NCBI GenBank assembly: GCA_036645935.1 | Contig: JAVXNE010000004.1 | Coordinates: forward strand, 124,001 to 188,000 | Source: JAUNBN01 sp036645935 | GTDB lineage: Bacteria; Bacillota; Clostridia; Oscillospirales; Ruminococcaceae | Length of the DNA stretch: 64,000 nt | Reading direction: 5' to 3' | Part shown: positions 17,721-25,926 of the stretch, in pieces | Numbering within the stretch: the first letter of the stretch is position 1 | Layout: each line of letters opens with the position of its first letter | Translations under genes and position numbers: made by a program | The notes under the pieces: model-generated | Told to the model about the DNA's origin: nothing | Seen by the model: only the letters and a program-made list of their open reading frames with translations | The model's database searches: none

Positions 17721-19025
17721 TTAACTTTTTGCGTTTTTTATAATATCTCCGATGAGCTCTCTCGTTCGCGTATCGGTTTCTATCTGTTTTCCGACCTTGT
17801 CTATTCCGTAAACCACTGTGGCGTGGTTTCTCCCGCCAAATTCTGTTCCTATCCGTTCCATAGTCATTCCGGTAACTTCGCGGACGATGTACATCGCAAC
17901 CTGTCTCGGTCCGGAAATTGCGGCGTTTTGTTTTGCGCTGCGGATATCCTCAGGAGACACGCTGTATGTCCGCGCAACCTCCCCTATTATTTTTTCAACT
18001 GTAACGGGAAGAGGCTGCTGCTCGGAAAGAATATCTTTGATTGCGTTTTGTGCAAGGCCTATAGAAGGTGTTTTGCCTTCCATCTGAAAATAAGCGTTGA
18101 GTTTTTTGACGGCGCCCTCAAGCTGCCGAACGTCGCTTTTGACATTCGCTGCGATATATTCCGCAACTTCGGAGTGCAATTCCAGGCCCAACTGCTCAGC
18201 TTTGCGATAAATTATAGAGATACGCGTCTCCACGTCGGGAGGTTGAACATCAGCGAGCAGACCCCATTCAAAGCGAGTGCGGAGTCTCTCTTCCAGTGAT
18301 TTTATCTCTTTTGGCGGGCGATCGGATGAGAGTACAATCTGCTTATGGGCGTTGTGCAGTGTGTTGAAGGTGTGAAAAAATTCTTCCTGCGTGGCTTCTT
18401 TTCCTCCGATGAACTGTACGTCGTCGACAAGCAAAACGTCGACCGAGCGGTACTTTTCATGGAAAGGCTCAGTATTACCTGCGGAAATACCGGCGATCAG
18501 CTCATTTGTAAACTGCTCTCCTCCGATATAGAGCACGGCAAGTTCAGGGTGTTTTATAGCAAGCTCGTTTTTTATTGCAAGAAGTAAATGTGTTTTTCCA
18601 AGTCCCGGGGCGCCATAGATAAAAAGAGGGTTATATGCGCGCGCGGGCTTGTCGGCGACGGCCTGTGCAGCAGCGTGTGCGAAACGGTTGTCCTGACCCA
18701 CAATAAAGTTTTCAAATGTGTATATCGTCTCTATCCCGCCCTCTGTGGGGGCTCGCATATAGTGGGTCTGCGGCTGTCCCGCGCGGCTGACGATAACCAA
18801 GGCGACGTCAAAGCCCATCGTTTCAGAAAACGCGCGCTGAAGTAGCGGAAGATAACGTTCTTCAACGGTGGATTTGATAAACTGAGTGCTCACCGACAGT
18901 GTGGCGACACCCTCCTCATAGGATACCGGCTCAAGGCCGCGCAGCCAGAGATTGTAAATTGTCTCCGCCTCGGAGGCCTTGCAATAATCTTTAACCGCAT
19001 TGAGACATTGCTCGAAAGATTCCAT
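17721..19025 (-). CDS. dnaA: Chromosomal replication initiator DnaA
   Basis: AAA+ initiator that binds the origin and opens it. The 434 residues comprise domain I (about 1-80), a short linker, the AAA+ domain with Walker A GAPGLGKT (138-145), Walker B VLLVDDVQFIGG and sensor SSDRPP, and the C-terminal helix-turn-helix domain. The DNA-binding signature reads GGRNHATVVYGIDKV where most bacteria have GGRDHTTVMHA. The D-to-N and T-to-A changes are at residues that face the DnaA box, which may go with the unusual box-like motifs around the gene. It is transcribed away from rpmH. Confidence 0.98.
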   Translation of the reverse strand: MESFEQCLNAVKDYCKASEAETIYNLWLRGLEPVSYEEGVATLSVSTQFIKSTVEERYLPLLQRAFSETMGFDVALVIVSRAGQPQTHYMRAPTEGGIETIYTFENFIVGQDNRFAHAAAQAVADKPARAYNPLFIYGAPGLGKTHLLLAIKNELAIKHPELAVLYIGGEQFTNELIAGISAGNTEPFHEKYRSVDVLLVDDVQFIGGKEATQEEFFHTFNTLHNAHKQIVLSSDRPPKEIKSLEERLRTRFEWGLLADVQPPDVETRISIIYRKAEQLGLELHSEVAEYIAANVKSDVRQLEGAVKKLNAYFQMEGKTPSIGLAQNAIKDILSEQQPLPVTVEKIIGEVARTYSVSPEDIRSAKQNAAISGPRQVAMYIVREVTGMTMERIGTEFGGRNHATVVYGIDKVGKQIETDTRTRELIGDIIKNAKS

Positions 19026-19218
19026 GTCAGCCGTTTCCTTCCTTTAAAATATTACAATATAATATATAACTGAATATTACCATATTTAAGGCAAGTTTTC
19101 AACAATTGAGCGGCACAGTCGCAACATTTCGTACCCTTGCCTAATTATTGTTCGTGCCACCTGATGCAAAACGTAAAAGCGCCGAAAGACACTGTGCAGA
19201 GGAGGACCGCATTTGGTG
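19026..19218. other. oriC: dnaA-rpmH divergent spacer, candidate oriC part
   Basis: The region holds an AT-rich tract just upstream of dnaA (19044-19090) and one TTTTCAACA at 19096-19104, the complement of TGTTGAAAA. A further TGTTGATGC lies at 19232-19240 inside the rpmH promoter spacer. No TTATCCACA box is seen. Divergent transcription and gene order make this the replication turning point. Confidence 0.5.
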
Positions 19219-19248
19219 CTTGACATATCATTTGTTGATGCTATATAC
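19219..19248 (+). promoter_or_regulatory. Strong promoter of rpmH
   Basis: A perfect TTGACA at 19219-19224 is followed by overlapping -10 candidates TATATA (16-bp spacer) and TATACT (18-bp spacer, 19243-19248). The spacer contains a TGTTGA motif, so the putative initiator motif could influence transcription of the ribosomal protein gene. Confidence 0.75.
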
Positions 19249-19283
19249 TGTTAAACTGCAAGGTAATTTAAAGGAGTGGTTTA

Positions 19284-19418
19284 ATGCAACCTACATTTAG
19301 ACCAAAAAAACGCTGCCGTAAGCGTGAACACGGTTTCTTGAAGCGGATGTCTTCGGCAAGCGGACGCAAGATTCTGGCCCGCCGCCGTGCGAGCGGCAGA
19401 GCCCGCCTAAGCGCTTAA
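19284..19418 (+). CDS. rpmH: 50S ribosomal protein L34
   Basis: A 44-residue, highly basic protein of the large ribosomal subunit. The start MQPTFRPKKRCRKREHGF, with the family blocks HGFLKRMSSASGRK and LARRRASGRARLSA, is a clear L34. AAGGAG stands nine bases before the ATG. It begins the rpmH-rnpA-yidD-yidC-jag-mnmE series that faces dnaA. Confidence 0.98.
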   Translation: MQPTFRPKKRCRKREHGFLKRMSSASGRKILARRRASGRARLSA

Positions 19419-19455
19419 AGAGCCATCCGTCACGGCGGAAGGCTCTTTATTTTTA
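19417..19455 (+). terminator. Hairpin between rpmH and rnpA
   Basis: AAAGAGCC (19417-19424) pairs with GGCTCTTT (19441-19448), with an inner TCCG..CGGA, followed by TATTTTTA. It lies immediately after the rpmH stop. It probably attenuates transcription so that L34 is made in excess over RNase P protein. Confidence 0.75.
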
Positions 19456-19457
19456 GG

Positions 19458-19808
19458 ATGAGCACACAGAATACGCAGAAAATAACCGCGATTAATCGCG
19501 GTTGGCAGTTTTCGCGCGCGTACAAAAGTAAAAAGTGTTTTGCGTCGCCGTTTGTCGTGACCTATGTCGTTCCTCGAAAGAGCGGGAGCATAAAGATCGG
19601 GATTACCGCGAGCAAAAAGATAGGGTGTGCGGTGGAGAGAAACCGCGCACGCAGAATTGTCAAAGCCGCCGCTATGGAGCTTCTTAAAGATGCGGACGGC
19701 TCTTTTGACATAGTGTTTGTCTGCCGTCGCGCCGCCGTTGAACAGAAGTCCACCCGACTGATTCCTGTTATTGAGGGACAGCTTCGACGTGCGGGCGTCG
19801 TTCAATGA
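19458..19808 (+). CDS. rnpA: Ribonuclease P protein component
   Basis: The protein subunit that helps the RNase P RNA cleave tRNA 5' leaders. The 116 residues contain the family core: KIGITASKKIGCAVERNRARRIVKAA, where the RNR-type motif (NRARR) binds RNA, and FDIVFVCRRAA. The N-terminal NRGWQFSRAYKSKK is the usual substrate-leader face. The ATG lies seven bases after the terminator hairpin and lacks a strong ribosome binding site. Its stop overlaps the yidD start (ATGA). Confidence 0.95.
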   Translation: MSTQNTQKITAINRGWQFSRAYKSKKCFASPFVVTYVVPRKSGSIKIGITASKKIGCAVERNRARRIVKAAAMELLKDADGSFDIVFVCRRAAVEQKSTRLIPVIEGQLRRAGVVQ

Positions 19809-20038
19809 TACGGCGCGCGCTTGTCGCACTCATAACTTTCTATCAAAAGCGTATATCGCCGCAGCTCGGACACAACTGCCGGTTTTTTCCGAGCTGTTCG
19901 GAATATATGCTGGAGGCCATTCAGATGCGCGGTGTTTTCCACGGCGTCGTGCTCGGTATTTTCAGAATTTTGAGGTGCAATCCGTTGTGCAAGGGGGGGT
20001 ATGATCCTGTGCCCCAGAGGGAGAGACGCCTGAAATAA
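19805..20038 (+). CDS. yidD: Membrane protein insertion efficiency factor YidD
   Basis: A 77-residue protein of the YidD family. The conserved pattern is complete: YQKRISPQLGHNCRFFPSCSEY, then AIQ..GV..G...G..RILRCNPLCKGGYDPVP. It sits between rnpA and yidC, the standard context, and overlaps rnpA by four bases. YidD is thought to aid YidC-dependent membrane protein insertion. Confidence 0.96.
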   Translation: MIRRALVALITFYQKRISPQLGHNCRFFPSCSEYMLEAIQMRGVFHGVVLGIFRILRCNPLCKGGYDPVPQRERRLK

Positions 20039-20066
20039 TAAACCCACGGAGGAATTATTTAAACTA

Positions 20067-21146
20067 ATGCTTCAAGGAATATGGGACATCATAGCAATTC
20101 CGCTCGGATTTATAATGAAATATTGTTATTTATTCGTGCATGACATTATCAAACTGCCTCTCTCTTATGTTTGGGCTTTGCTTCTCTTTGCAATCCTCAC
20201 AAAAATTTTACTGTTTCCGATCGCATATAAACAGCAGAAGAGCAGTGCGAAGATGGCGGCATTTAAGCCGCTCATGGACGACATTCAAAAGACATATGCC
20301 AAGGATAAAAACCGTCAACAGCAGGAAATGGCAAAATTGCAAGAAGACATGGGCTACAGCCCGCTCGCGGGATGTCTGCCGATGCTGATTCAGTTTCCCA
20401 TTTTATTTGGTCTCGTTGAGGTTATCTATAAGCCTCTGAGCTACATGCTCACTGTGCCGAAAGAACTTGTTCAAAAGCTCACCGAAATCACAACACAGCT
20501 GATGACGGCGGGCGGTGCCACAATTTCCGCAACCACGACCCGCATGATCGAGACCAACGTCATCGAGCAGGTCAAGACGAACATCGGCGCGTTTTCCTCG
20601 CTCACCGCGAACCCCGAATACGCCGAATGGATCAACAAGATTTCCAATCTCGACATGAGCATCGGTTCTGCCAACCTCTGGAACACGCCGAGCATAAAAG
20701 AACCGTCGTTGCTCTGGCTTGTCGTGATCTTTTCGGTCGTGACGATGCTGCTCTCCTCTTTCATCTCGATGAAGACGAGTGGGGGCATGGACGCGCAGGG
20801 CGGCTCGCAGGGCAAGATGATGATGATCATGATGTCGGTGATGTTTGCCGTGTTTTCATTCATGTATCCCGCCGGCTTCAGCCTTTACTGGGGCTTCCAA
20901 AACCTCATCATAATCGGACAGTCGCTTATTCTCAAAAAGATGGTTGACCCCGAAAAACTCAAAGAGCAGACGGCTCTTGAGATGGAAGAAAAGAAAAAGG
21001 CGGCCAAGAAAAAGTCAATCAAGACAATCAAGATCGTCGACGAGAAGAGCGGAGAGGTTGTTGAAAAAGAAATCTCCGCCGCGGAACTCGAAAAGCTTCG
21101 GCTTCAAAAAGCGCGTGAGCTGAAGGATTCGCCTTACGACAACTGA
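20067..21146 (+). CDS. yidC: Membrane insertase YidC/Oxa1 family
   Basis: A 359-residue insertase for inner membrane proteins, short as in Gram-positives and without the large periplasmic domain. The first core helix (YVWALLLFAILTKILLFPI) is followed by the cytoplasmic coiled hairpin (KQQKSSAKMAAFKPLMDDIQ...) and GYSPLAGCLPMLIQFPILFGL. Later helices include LLWLVVIFSVVTMLLSSF and the FSFMYPAGFSLYWGFQNL block. The membrane-embedded Arg of many homologues appears as Lys in ILTKILLFP. There is no lipobox. An extended charged tail rich in Lys and Glu ends the protein and may contact ribosomes. The linker between helices 2 and 3 is longer than usual. Confidence 0.95.
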   Translation: MLQGIWDIIAIPLGFIMKYCYLFVHDIIKLPLSYVWALLLFAILTKILLFPIAYKQQKSSAKMAAFKPLMDDIQKTYAKDKNRQQQEMAKLQEDMGYSPLAGCLPMLIQFPILFGLVEVIYKPLSYMLTVPKELVQKLTEITTQLMTAGGATISATTTRMIETNVIEQVKTNIGAFSSLTANPEYAEWINKISNLDMSIGSANLWNTPSIKEPSLLWLVVIFSVVTMLLSSFISMKTSGGMDAQGGSQGKMMMIMMSVMFAVFSFMYPAGFSLYWGFQNLIIIGQSLILKKMVDPEKLKEQTALEMEEKKKAAKKKSIKTIKIVDEKSGEVVEKEISAAELEKLRLQKARELKDSPYDN

Positions 21147-21173
21147 ACCAATGTGGAAAGGATGCGATTTCCA

Positions 21174-22253
21174 ATGACAGAGATAACAACAACCGGTAAA
21201 ACGGTCGCCGAGGCCGTTGAGCTTGCGTGTGAAACGCTCGGTATCTCGTCGTCCGATGCGGTCTACGAGATAATAGAAGAAGCGCGCGGAGGGTTCCTCG
21301 GCATCGGCGCAAAGCTCGCGAAAGTTCATGTTTGGCTGCGTGAGGACGAGATTTCAGGTATATCACTGCTTGAGGAAATGGCACGTCCGCGCTCTGCAGC
21401 ACCTGCGCCGCAGGTTAAAGTCACGGCACCGACCCCGCAACAGATGCGGCACGACGATGCGCCGCGACGTTCCGAGCCGACGCCACAGCCCGCACGCCCC
21501 GCTTCCCCGTCTCTCAAGCCTGAGATAAAGGCCTTCGTTGAGACGGCGGTCGAAGAGGTTGAAATCCCCGAAAATGGGCTCCCCGACTCCGCAAAAACCT
21601 CGCTTGAATATCTTCGCGGAATGACCAAAAGACTAGGGGCGGAAAAAATAGAGTTCAAGGCAATCAAGACCGAAAAGGGTGTTTGTTTTGTGCTCGACGG
21701 CGACGACGCCTCCCTTATAATCGGGAGGCGCGGCGAGACGATGGATGCGCTGCAATATCTCTGCACCCTCGTCAGCAGTCGCACAGATGAGGATTATTGC
21801 AAAATAACCCTCGACGTTGCAGGTTACCGCAAGAAGCGTGAAAAGACGTTGCAGTCGCTCGCTCAACGCGAGGCGGCAAAGGTCAAGAAGACCAAATACA
21901 GCCAGACCCTCGAGCCGATGAACCCCTATGAGCGCCGTATAGTGCACAGCACGGTGCAGATGATTGAGGGTGTAAAGTCCGAGTCGACGGGAGACGAGCC
22001 CTATCGTCGCGTTGTCATCTCACTTGAAAGCGGTGGCAAATCGGGCAGCAGAGGCCGAGGCGGAGACCAGAGCGGATATCGCGGCCGCAACGACCGCGCA
22101 GGCGGCAAGAGGGACGATTCAAACTATCGTCCGAAAAAAGACTTTGCAGACCGCAAGGCTCAAGAGCAAAAGACCGCGGCAGCGCCGAGCGAGAAGGCAG
22201 CGAAAAAAGACGGCGTCGACGCGCCCGCATTGTACACCAAGATAGAACTGTAA
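21174..22253 (+). CDS. khpB: RNA-binding protein KhpB/Jag
   Basis: A 359-residue protein with a Jag-N domain (TTGKTVAEAVELACETLG), a KH domain with its GxxG loop (IIGRRGETMDALQYL), and an R3H domain (NPYERRIVHSTVQ). KhpB, with KhpA, binds RNA and affects cell division and elongation. Between Jag-N and KH lies a Pro/Ala-rich linker. After R3H comes an unusually long Arg/Gly-rich, Lys-rich tail (about 75 residues) ending in ALYTKIEL. The ATG at 21174 is preferred to an upstream in-frame GTG because GGAAAGGA stands before it. It is 27 bases after yidC. Confidence 0.92.
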   Translation: MTEITTTGKTVAEAVELACETLGISSSDAVYEIIEEARGGFLGIGAKLAKVHVWLREDEISGISLLEEMARPRSAAPAPQVKVTAPTPQQMRHDDAPRRSEPTPQPARPASPSLKPEIKAFVETAVEEVEIPENGLPDSAKTSLEYLRGMTKRLGAEKIEFKAIKTEKGVCFVLDGDDASLIIGRRGETMDALQYLCTLVSSRTDEDYCKITLDVAGYRKKREKTLQSLAQREAAKVKKTKYSQTLEPMNPYERRIVHSTVQMIEGVKSESTGDEPYRRVVISLESGGKSGSRGRGGDQSGYRGRNDRAGGKRDDSNYRPKKDFADRKAQEQKTAAAPSEKAAKKDGVDAPALYTKIEL

Positions 22254-22285
22254 AGCGATCGGCACAACCGAACACAACACACCGG

Positions 22286-22340
22286 GGTCAAAGATCGGCG
22301 TGTGCGAGCGCTCGCACACAGGCGGTTTTTGACCTTTTTT
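22286..22340 (+). terminator. Terminator between khpB and mnmE
   Basis: GGTCAAA pairs with TTTGACC around an inner 20-base perfect palindrome (22300-22319, GTGTGCGAGC and its complement), followed by TTTTTT at 22335-22340. It ends the rpmH-khpB transcript, so mnmE is probably expressed by read-through or a weak local promoter. Confidence 0.85.
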
Positions 22341-22360
22341 ATATTGAGGAGTGACAGGTC

Positions 22361-23734
22361 ATGAACGATTTATTTGAAACGATCGCCGCGATTGCAACTC
22401 CGCCGGGTGCGGGAGGAATAGGGATAATCAGGGTGTCGGGGAAGGATGCCTTCGCCGTTGCCGGCAGGGTTTTTAGAGCTAATAGCGGAGATTCGCTCGA
22501 CAGTCTTCCCGGATTTACAGCGCGTCTCGGCAAGGCGAGAGATGCGGACGGCGCACTGCTCGACGAGGCAATCTGCCTTGTCTTTCACGCGCCAAAAAGC
22601 TACACGGGTGAAGACGTCGCCGAGATAATGTGCCACGGCGGCGAGCTTGTGTGCGATGCCGTGCTGCGTGCCGTGTGCGATGCGGGGGCTGTGATGGCAG
22701 ATCGCGGTGAGTTTACCCGCCGGGCTTATCTGAACGGCAGACTGTCGCTTACACAGGCAGAGGCGGTGTGTGATGTGATCAACGCAGCTTCTCGTCAGGG
22801 CGAGCGCGCGGCGGCGTCGCTCGTGGGCGGAGCGCTTGCCCGCAAGCTGGATGAAATGAAAGGCGAGATACAGTCGTTACAAGCACAGATAACCGCCTGC
22901 ATCGACTTTCCCGAAGAGGATGTCGACGAGATGGATGCGGGTGAGCTTTTTACAAGGCTGAATGCGCTTGTGGCAGAGCTTGCGGCGCTGAAGGGAAGTT
23001 TCACACTCGGCGCAGATCTCATTCGCGGAATTCCCGCGGCAATTGTGGGCAGTCCCAATGTCGGCAAGAGCACGCTGCTGAATTTGCTCGCAGGTGCGCC
23101 AAAAGCTCTCGTGACGCCCATTGCAGGCACGACACGGGATGTTCTCGAGCAGCGGGTGCGGCTGGGCGGTGCGACGCTGCTGCTCGCAGACACGGCGGGA
23201 ATCCGTGAGAGCGATGATGAAATTGAGAGATTGGGAATAGAGCTTGCGCTGCGGCGCGCAAATGAGGCGAGCTTTATCTTTGCGGTTTTTGACAGCTCAC
23301 GGCCGCTCTGTGCCGACGATTATCGGCTCATAGAACGCCTGCACAACCGACGTGTGCTGGCAGTTGTCAACAAGACCGATCTTGCGCCCGCTTTTGAGGC
23401 GGCCGAGATAGAGCGGGCGTTTCCCGAGATTGTATTTGTGAGCGCCAATGATCCGTCATCACTTCGCGAACTCGACAGCGCGACAGCGCGTGTTCTCAAA
23501 ACCGAAGCTCTCGATCCCAACGCACCGCTCCTTGCGACTGAAAGGCAGTATCGCTGTGCGCATCTCGCGCTCGAAGCCGCACAAGAGGCTGCCAATGCGA
23601 GCGCACACACAACGCTCGATGTCGTCTATGCGCTGCTCTCTGAAGCTCACAGTTCGCTCTGTGAGATGTCGGGAGAAAATGCCGCGGAGTCGGTGCTCGA
23701 TGAGGTCTTTTCTCGGTTTTGTGTCGGGAAATGA
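22361..23734 (+). CDS. mnmE: tRNA modification GTPase MnmE
   Basis: With MnmG it installs the cmnm5/nm5 group on U34 of certain tRNAs. The 457 residues include the N-terminal folate-binding domain (TIAAIATPPGAGGIGIIRVSG), the G domain (GSPNVGKSTLLN, TTRD, DTAGIRE, NKTD) and the C-terminal helical domain ending in FCVGK, the conserved catalytic Cys motif. Unusually, its partner mnmG is not next to it but about 31 kb away on the other strand. Confidence 0.97.
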   Translation: MNDLFETIAAIATPPGAGGIGIIRVSGKDAFAVAGRVFRANSGDSLDSLPGFTARLGKARDADGALLDEAICLVFHAPKSYTGEDVAEIMCHGGELVCDAVLRAVCDAGAVMADRGEFTRRAYLNGRLSLTQAEAVCDVINAASRQGERAAASLVGGALARKLDEMKGEIQSLQAQITACIDFPEEDVDEMDAGELFTRLNALVAELAALKGSFTLGADLIRGIPAAIVGSPNVGKSTLLNLLAGAPKALVTPIAGTTRDVLEQRVRLGGATLLLADTAGIRESDDEIERLGIELALRRANEASFIFAVFDSSRPLCADDYRLIERLHNRRVLAVVNKTDLAPAFEAAEIERAFPEIVFVSANDPSSLRELDSATARVLKTEALDPNAPLLATERQYRCAHLALEAAQEAANASAHTTLDVVYALLSEAHSSLCEMSGENAAESVLDEVFSRFCVGK

Positions 23735-23968
23735 TGCGGATTAAATAGATAGAGACCGCATTATAGTACGGGCGCGCTTAGAGATAGGTGCGGGCGGTTC
23801 GATTCAAACGCGAGCCTTGATTCAAAACAAAAAAGGGCAGTGGTCAAAATCGATCCGAAAAGAATAGTAAAAGAGGATACGCCGCAACGCTGCCGCTGCA
23901 ATAGCCGAGCGAGACCGGAGCCGCTGACGCGGTGGGCGGTGGAAAGAATGCCCGTAATTTTTAAAAAT
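23735..23968. other. Spacer after mnmE
   Basis: No gene is supported between the mnmE stop and the hairpin at 23969. Short open frames on both strands lack ribosome binding sites. No terminator with a U tract was found directly after mnmE. Confidence 0.4.
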
Positions 23969-24012
23969 ACAAGCGGGGACAAAACGGCAAATCTGTTTTG
24001 TCCCCGCTTGTT
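23969..24012 (-). terminator. Strong hairpin with minus-strand U tract
   Basis: A 17-bp perfect stem, ACAAGCGGGGACAAAAC at 23969-23985 with its complement ending at 24012. On the minus strand it is followed by ATTTTTAAAA. It would terminate transcription coming from the TetR gene and the kinase remnant. The 24013-24258 stretch in between holds no visible gene. Confidence 0.65.
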
Positions 24013-24258
24013 AAATTATACAGAGTCGCCGCCTATGTAGGTGAAGAAGAATGCGCGTGCAACGGATAAAAGAAACTGTCCCGCTGCATCAAAGCTCTCT
24101 TAATAACACTGATCTACGATTATTGAAAAGATGAGAACAGGACAATAACGGGCAATCGAGCGGAAACGATCTCGAAACTAGATTTGTTACGGCAGAGCAA
24201 AAGGGCAGGCGACAGTGCGAAATGACCGCGACGGCGCTGTTTTTGCAGCATTGTGATA

Positions 24259-24650
24259 TCATTTCGGCGGCAGGGCTTTGAGATGTATTGTCATGCGCGT
24301 GCCAAAGCCCTCGCGGCTGACAACGTCGAAATAACCGTCGTGACAATCAACTATCCATTTTGCGATTGCAAGCCCGAGACCGGTGCCGCCCTGTGTTCGC
24401 GCACGGGAGGGGTCGGCGCGATAAAACCGATCAAATATATGCCCCATGTCTTCGGCGGTGATTCCAACGCCGTTGTCGCGCACTGTTATCGAGGGGGATC
24501 CATTTTTATCCCTTGAAGCGTCGAGGACGATGTGCTCGCCATCGGAAGTGTATTTTGCGGCGTGTCTATCAATATGCGCGTCGCCTGTTTTAACATGACG
24601 GCGTCGCCGTATGCACTGTTGGGATGCGCTGCAACAACCAAGACGCGAAA
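24259..24650 (-). pseudogene. Histidine kinase remnant, frameshifted and truncated
   Basis: The 3' part encodes a good kinase HATPase domain: AAKYTSDGEHIVLDAS, VRDNGVGI (G1), HIFDRFYRADPSRA (F box), GGTGLGLAIAKWIV (G2) and FGTRMTIHL. Immediately upstream the frame shifts. In another frame AYGDAVMLKQATRILID continues smoothly into an expected DNAAKY N box, if one base is restored where GACAC stands for GACAAC (about 24562-24566). Beyond about 24650 the similarity to kinases disappears, so the sensor and His-containing regions are gone. It lies downstream of the TetR gene in the same direction and before a terminator. It is a decayed gene, not a short functional protein. Confidence 0.75.
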
Positions 24651-24790
24651 ATCCAACACGCAGCGCGGCGGCAAAAAACCAAACAGACAGATAGCGGATT
24701 TGGAGACAGGCCGAGCTACACAAGCGGTGCAGTGCAATTTCGTCATTGGGTGCGGATGGGTTACAGTTGCTTGCGAGGGGTCAATCAGAG

Positions 24791-25348
24791 TTAAAGAAGT
24801 TTCTTTATGCATTCTGCGCTGAAATCGACGAAATCGCCGATCGACAGATCTCCGTGCAGCGCTTTTTGCACAATGAGGCCGTCGCACGCAAGCAGCACGA
24901 GCCACGCCAGGTAGTCGGCGGGCAGCGTGTCGGTGCGCTGTGCAATCTTTTCCGAGAGAAGCGACGCGAATTCGGAGTAGCGTCGATTTAGCTTGTCGCG
25001 CAGCGCTTCATTGCCGAGCATTGCGCCGTATAGGAGATGCATTCTCGTCTCGACAAAAGCGACGTTGCGGTCGGCGACATAACGCACGAGCCGACTGAAG
25101 GAAGTGTCCTTGTGCTCGTCGGACGTCCAGCGCTGCAAATCGTCCCACTGAGCGTCGAGATAGCGGTCGGTGATGTCAAAGAGTATGTCATCCTTGGCTT
25201 TGTAATGGTAATAAAGTGTGCCCTTGGACACGCCTGCTTCGTTCGCGATGCTGGCAAGAGAGATGCCTGAAAGCGATGTCGTCGCCATGAGCCTCTCGGT
25301 GGCATCCATAATAATTGTTTTGACATTGTCCTTGCGCGGTGCAGCCAT
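24791..25348 (-). CDS. TetR/AcrR family transcriptional regulator
   Basis: A 185-residue regulator. The N-terminal helix-turn-helix is clear: IIMDATERLMATTSLSGISLASIANEAGVSKGTLYYHYKAKDDIL. The ligand-binding domain after about residue 55 is not diagnostic; it has YLAWLVLLACDGLIVQKALHGD, the usual dimer helices. TetR regulators normally repress a neighbouring transporter or enzyme gene, but here the only downstream item is a broken kinase gene, so the target may have been lost or lie elsewhere. The ATG has only a weak upstream AAGGACGGAACA ribosome binding site. Confidence 0.9.
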   Translation of the reverse strand: MAAPRKDNVKTIIMDATERLMATTSLSGISLASIANEAGVSKGTLYYHYKAKDDILFDITDRYLDAQWDDLQRWTSDEHKDTSFSRLVRYVADRNVAFVETRMHLLYGAMLGNEALRDKLNRRYSEFASLLSEKIAQRTDTLPADYLAWLVLLACDGLIVQKALHGDLSIGDFVDFSAECIKKLL

Positions 25349-25926
25349 TGTTCCGTCCTTGTTTGAGTTGATGATTCATTATAACACGTGCCGCCGCGGG
25401 AGCGATGCATAAATTTTTGATCATTCGGAGAGAAACAGCCCGAAAGTGCCGGTGCGGCATATTCTGTTGCCGAGCGTTTTATTGCCGCGCGTGCGGATCA
25501 CGGGATTGCGCTCCCCGGTGGGCGCGCCGTTTTTTGTCAAGCGTGAAAGCTTATTGCGGGGAACTGACAAGGTGAAATTTTCCGCGCTTTGTGTCGGCAG
25601 AGATTCCGCAGCGCCGGAGAAAGAAATTCAGCACGGCAACAAGCGACGAATCGCGCTGCGCGTTCAGGGGCCGAGAAAAGTCGAGCGAACAATTTTCCGG
25701 TGCATGTACAGTTCAGCTGAGAGTTTTAAGAATTGAGAAGAGAGTAATTTTGCAAAAATCCGATCTTGCATTTTTTCGGCGGAAAAGCAAAGCTGCCTTT
25801 AGTGCCGGGCCTTCCGCGTGCTTCGGTGGAAATTGAAGTGAGGGCGGACTGTGCGGACGAGGTCGCCGCAGAGAAGACGTAACAAGACTGCGCAAATTAC
25901 AATTGCAAGAGAAACAGGCGGAACAT
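25349..25926. other. Gene-free stretch between tetR and spoIID
   Basis: About 580 bases. Open frames at 25446-25736 and 25591-25836 have no ribosome binding site and read as basic low-information sequence. No hairpin with a U tract or known RNA fold was noticed. Confidence 0.45.
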
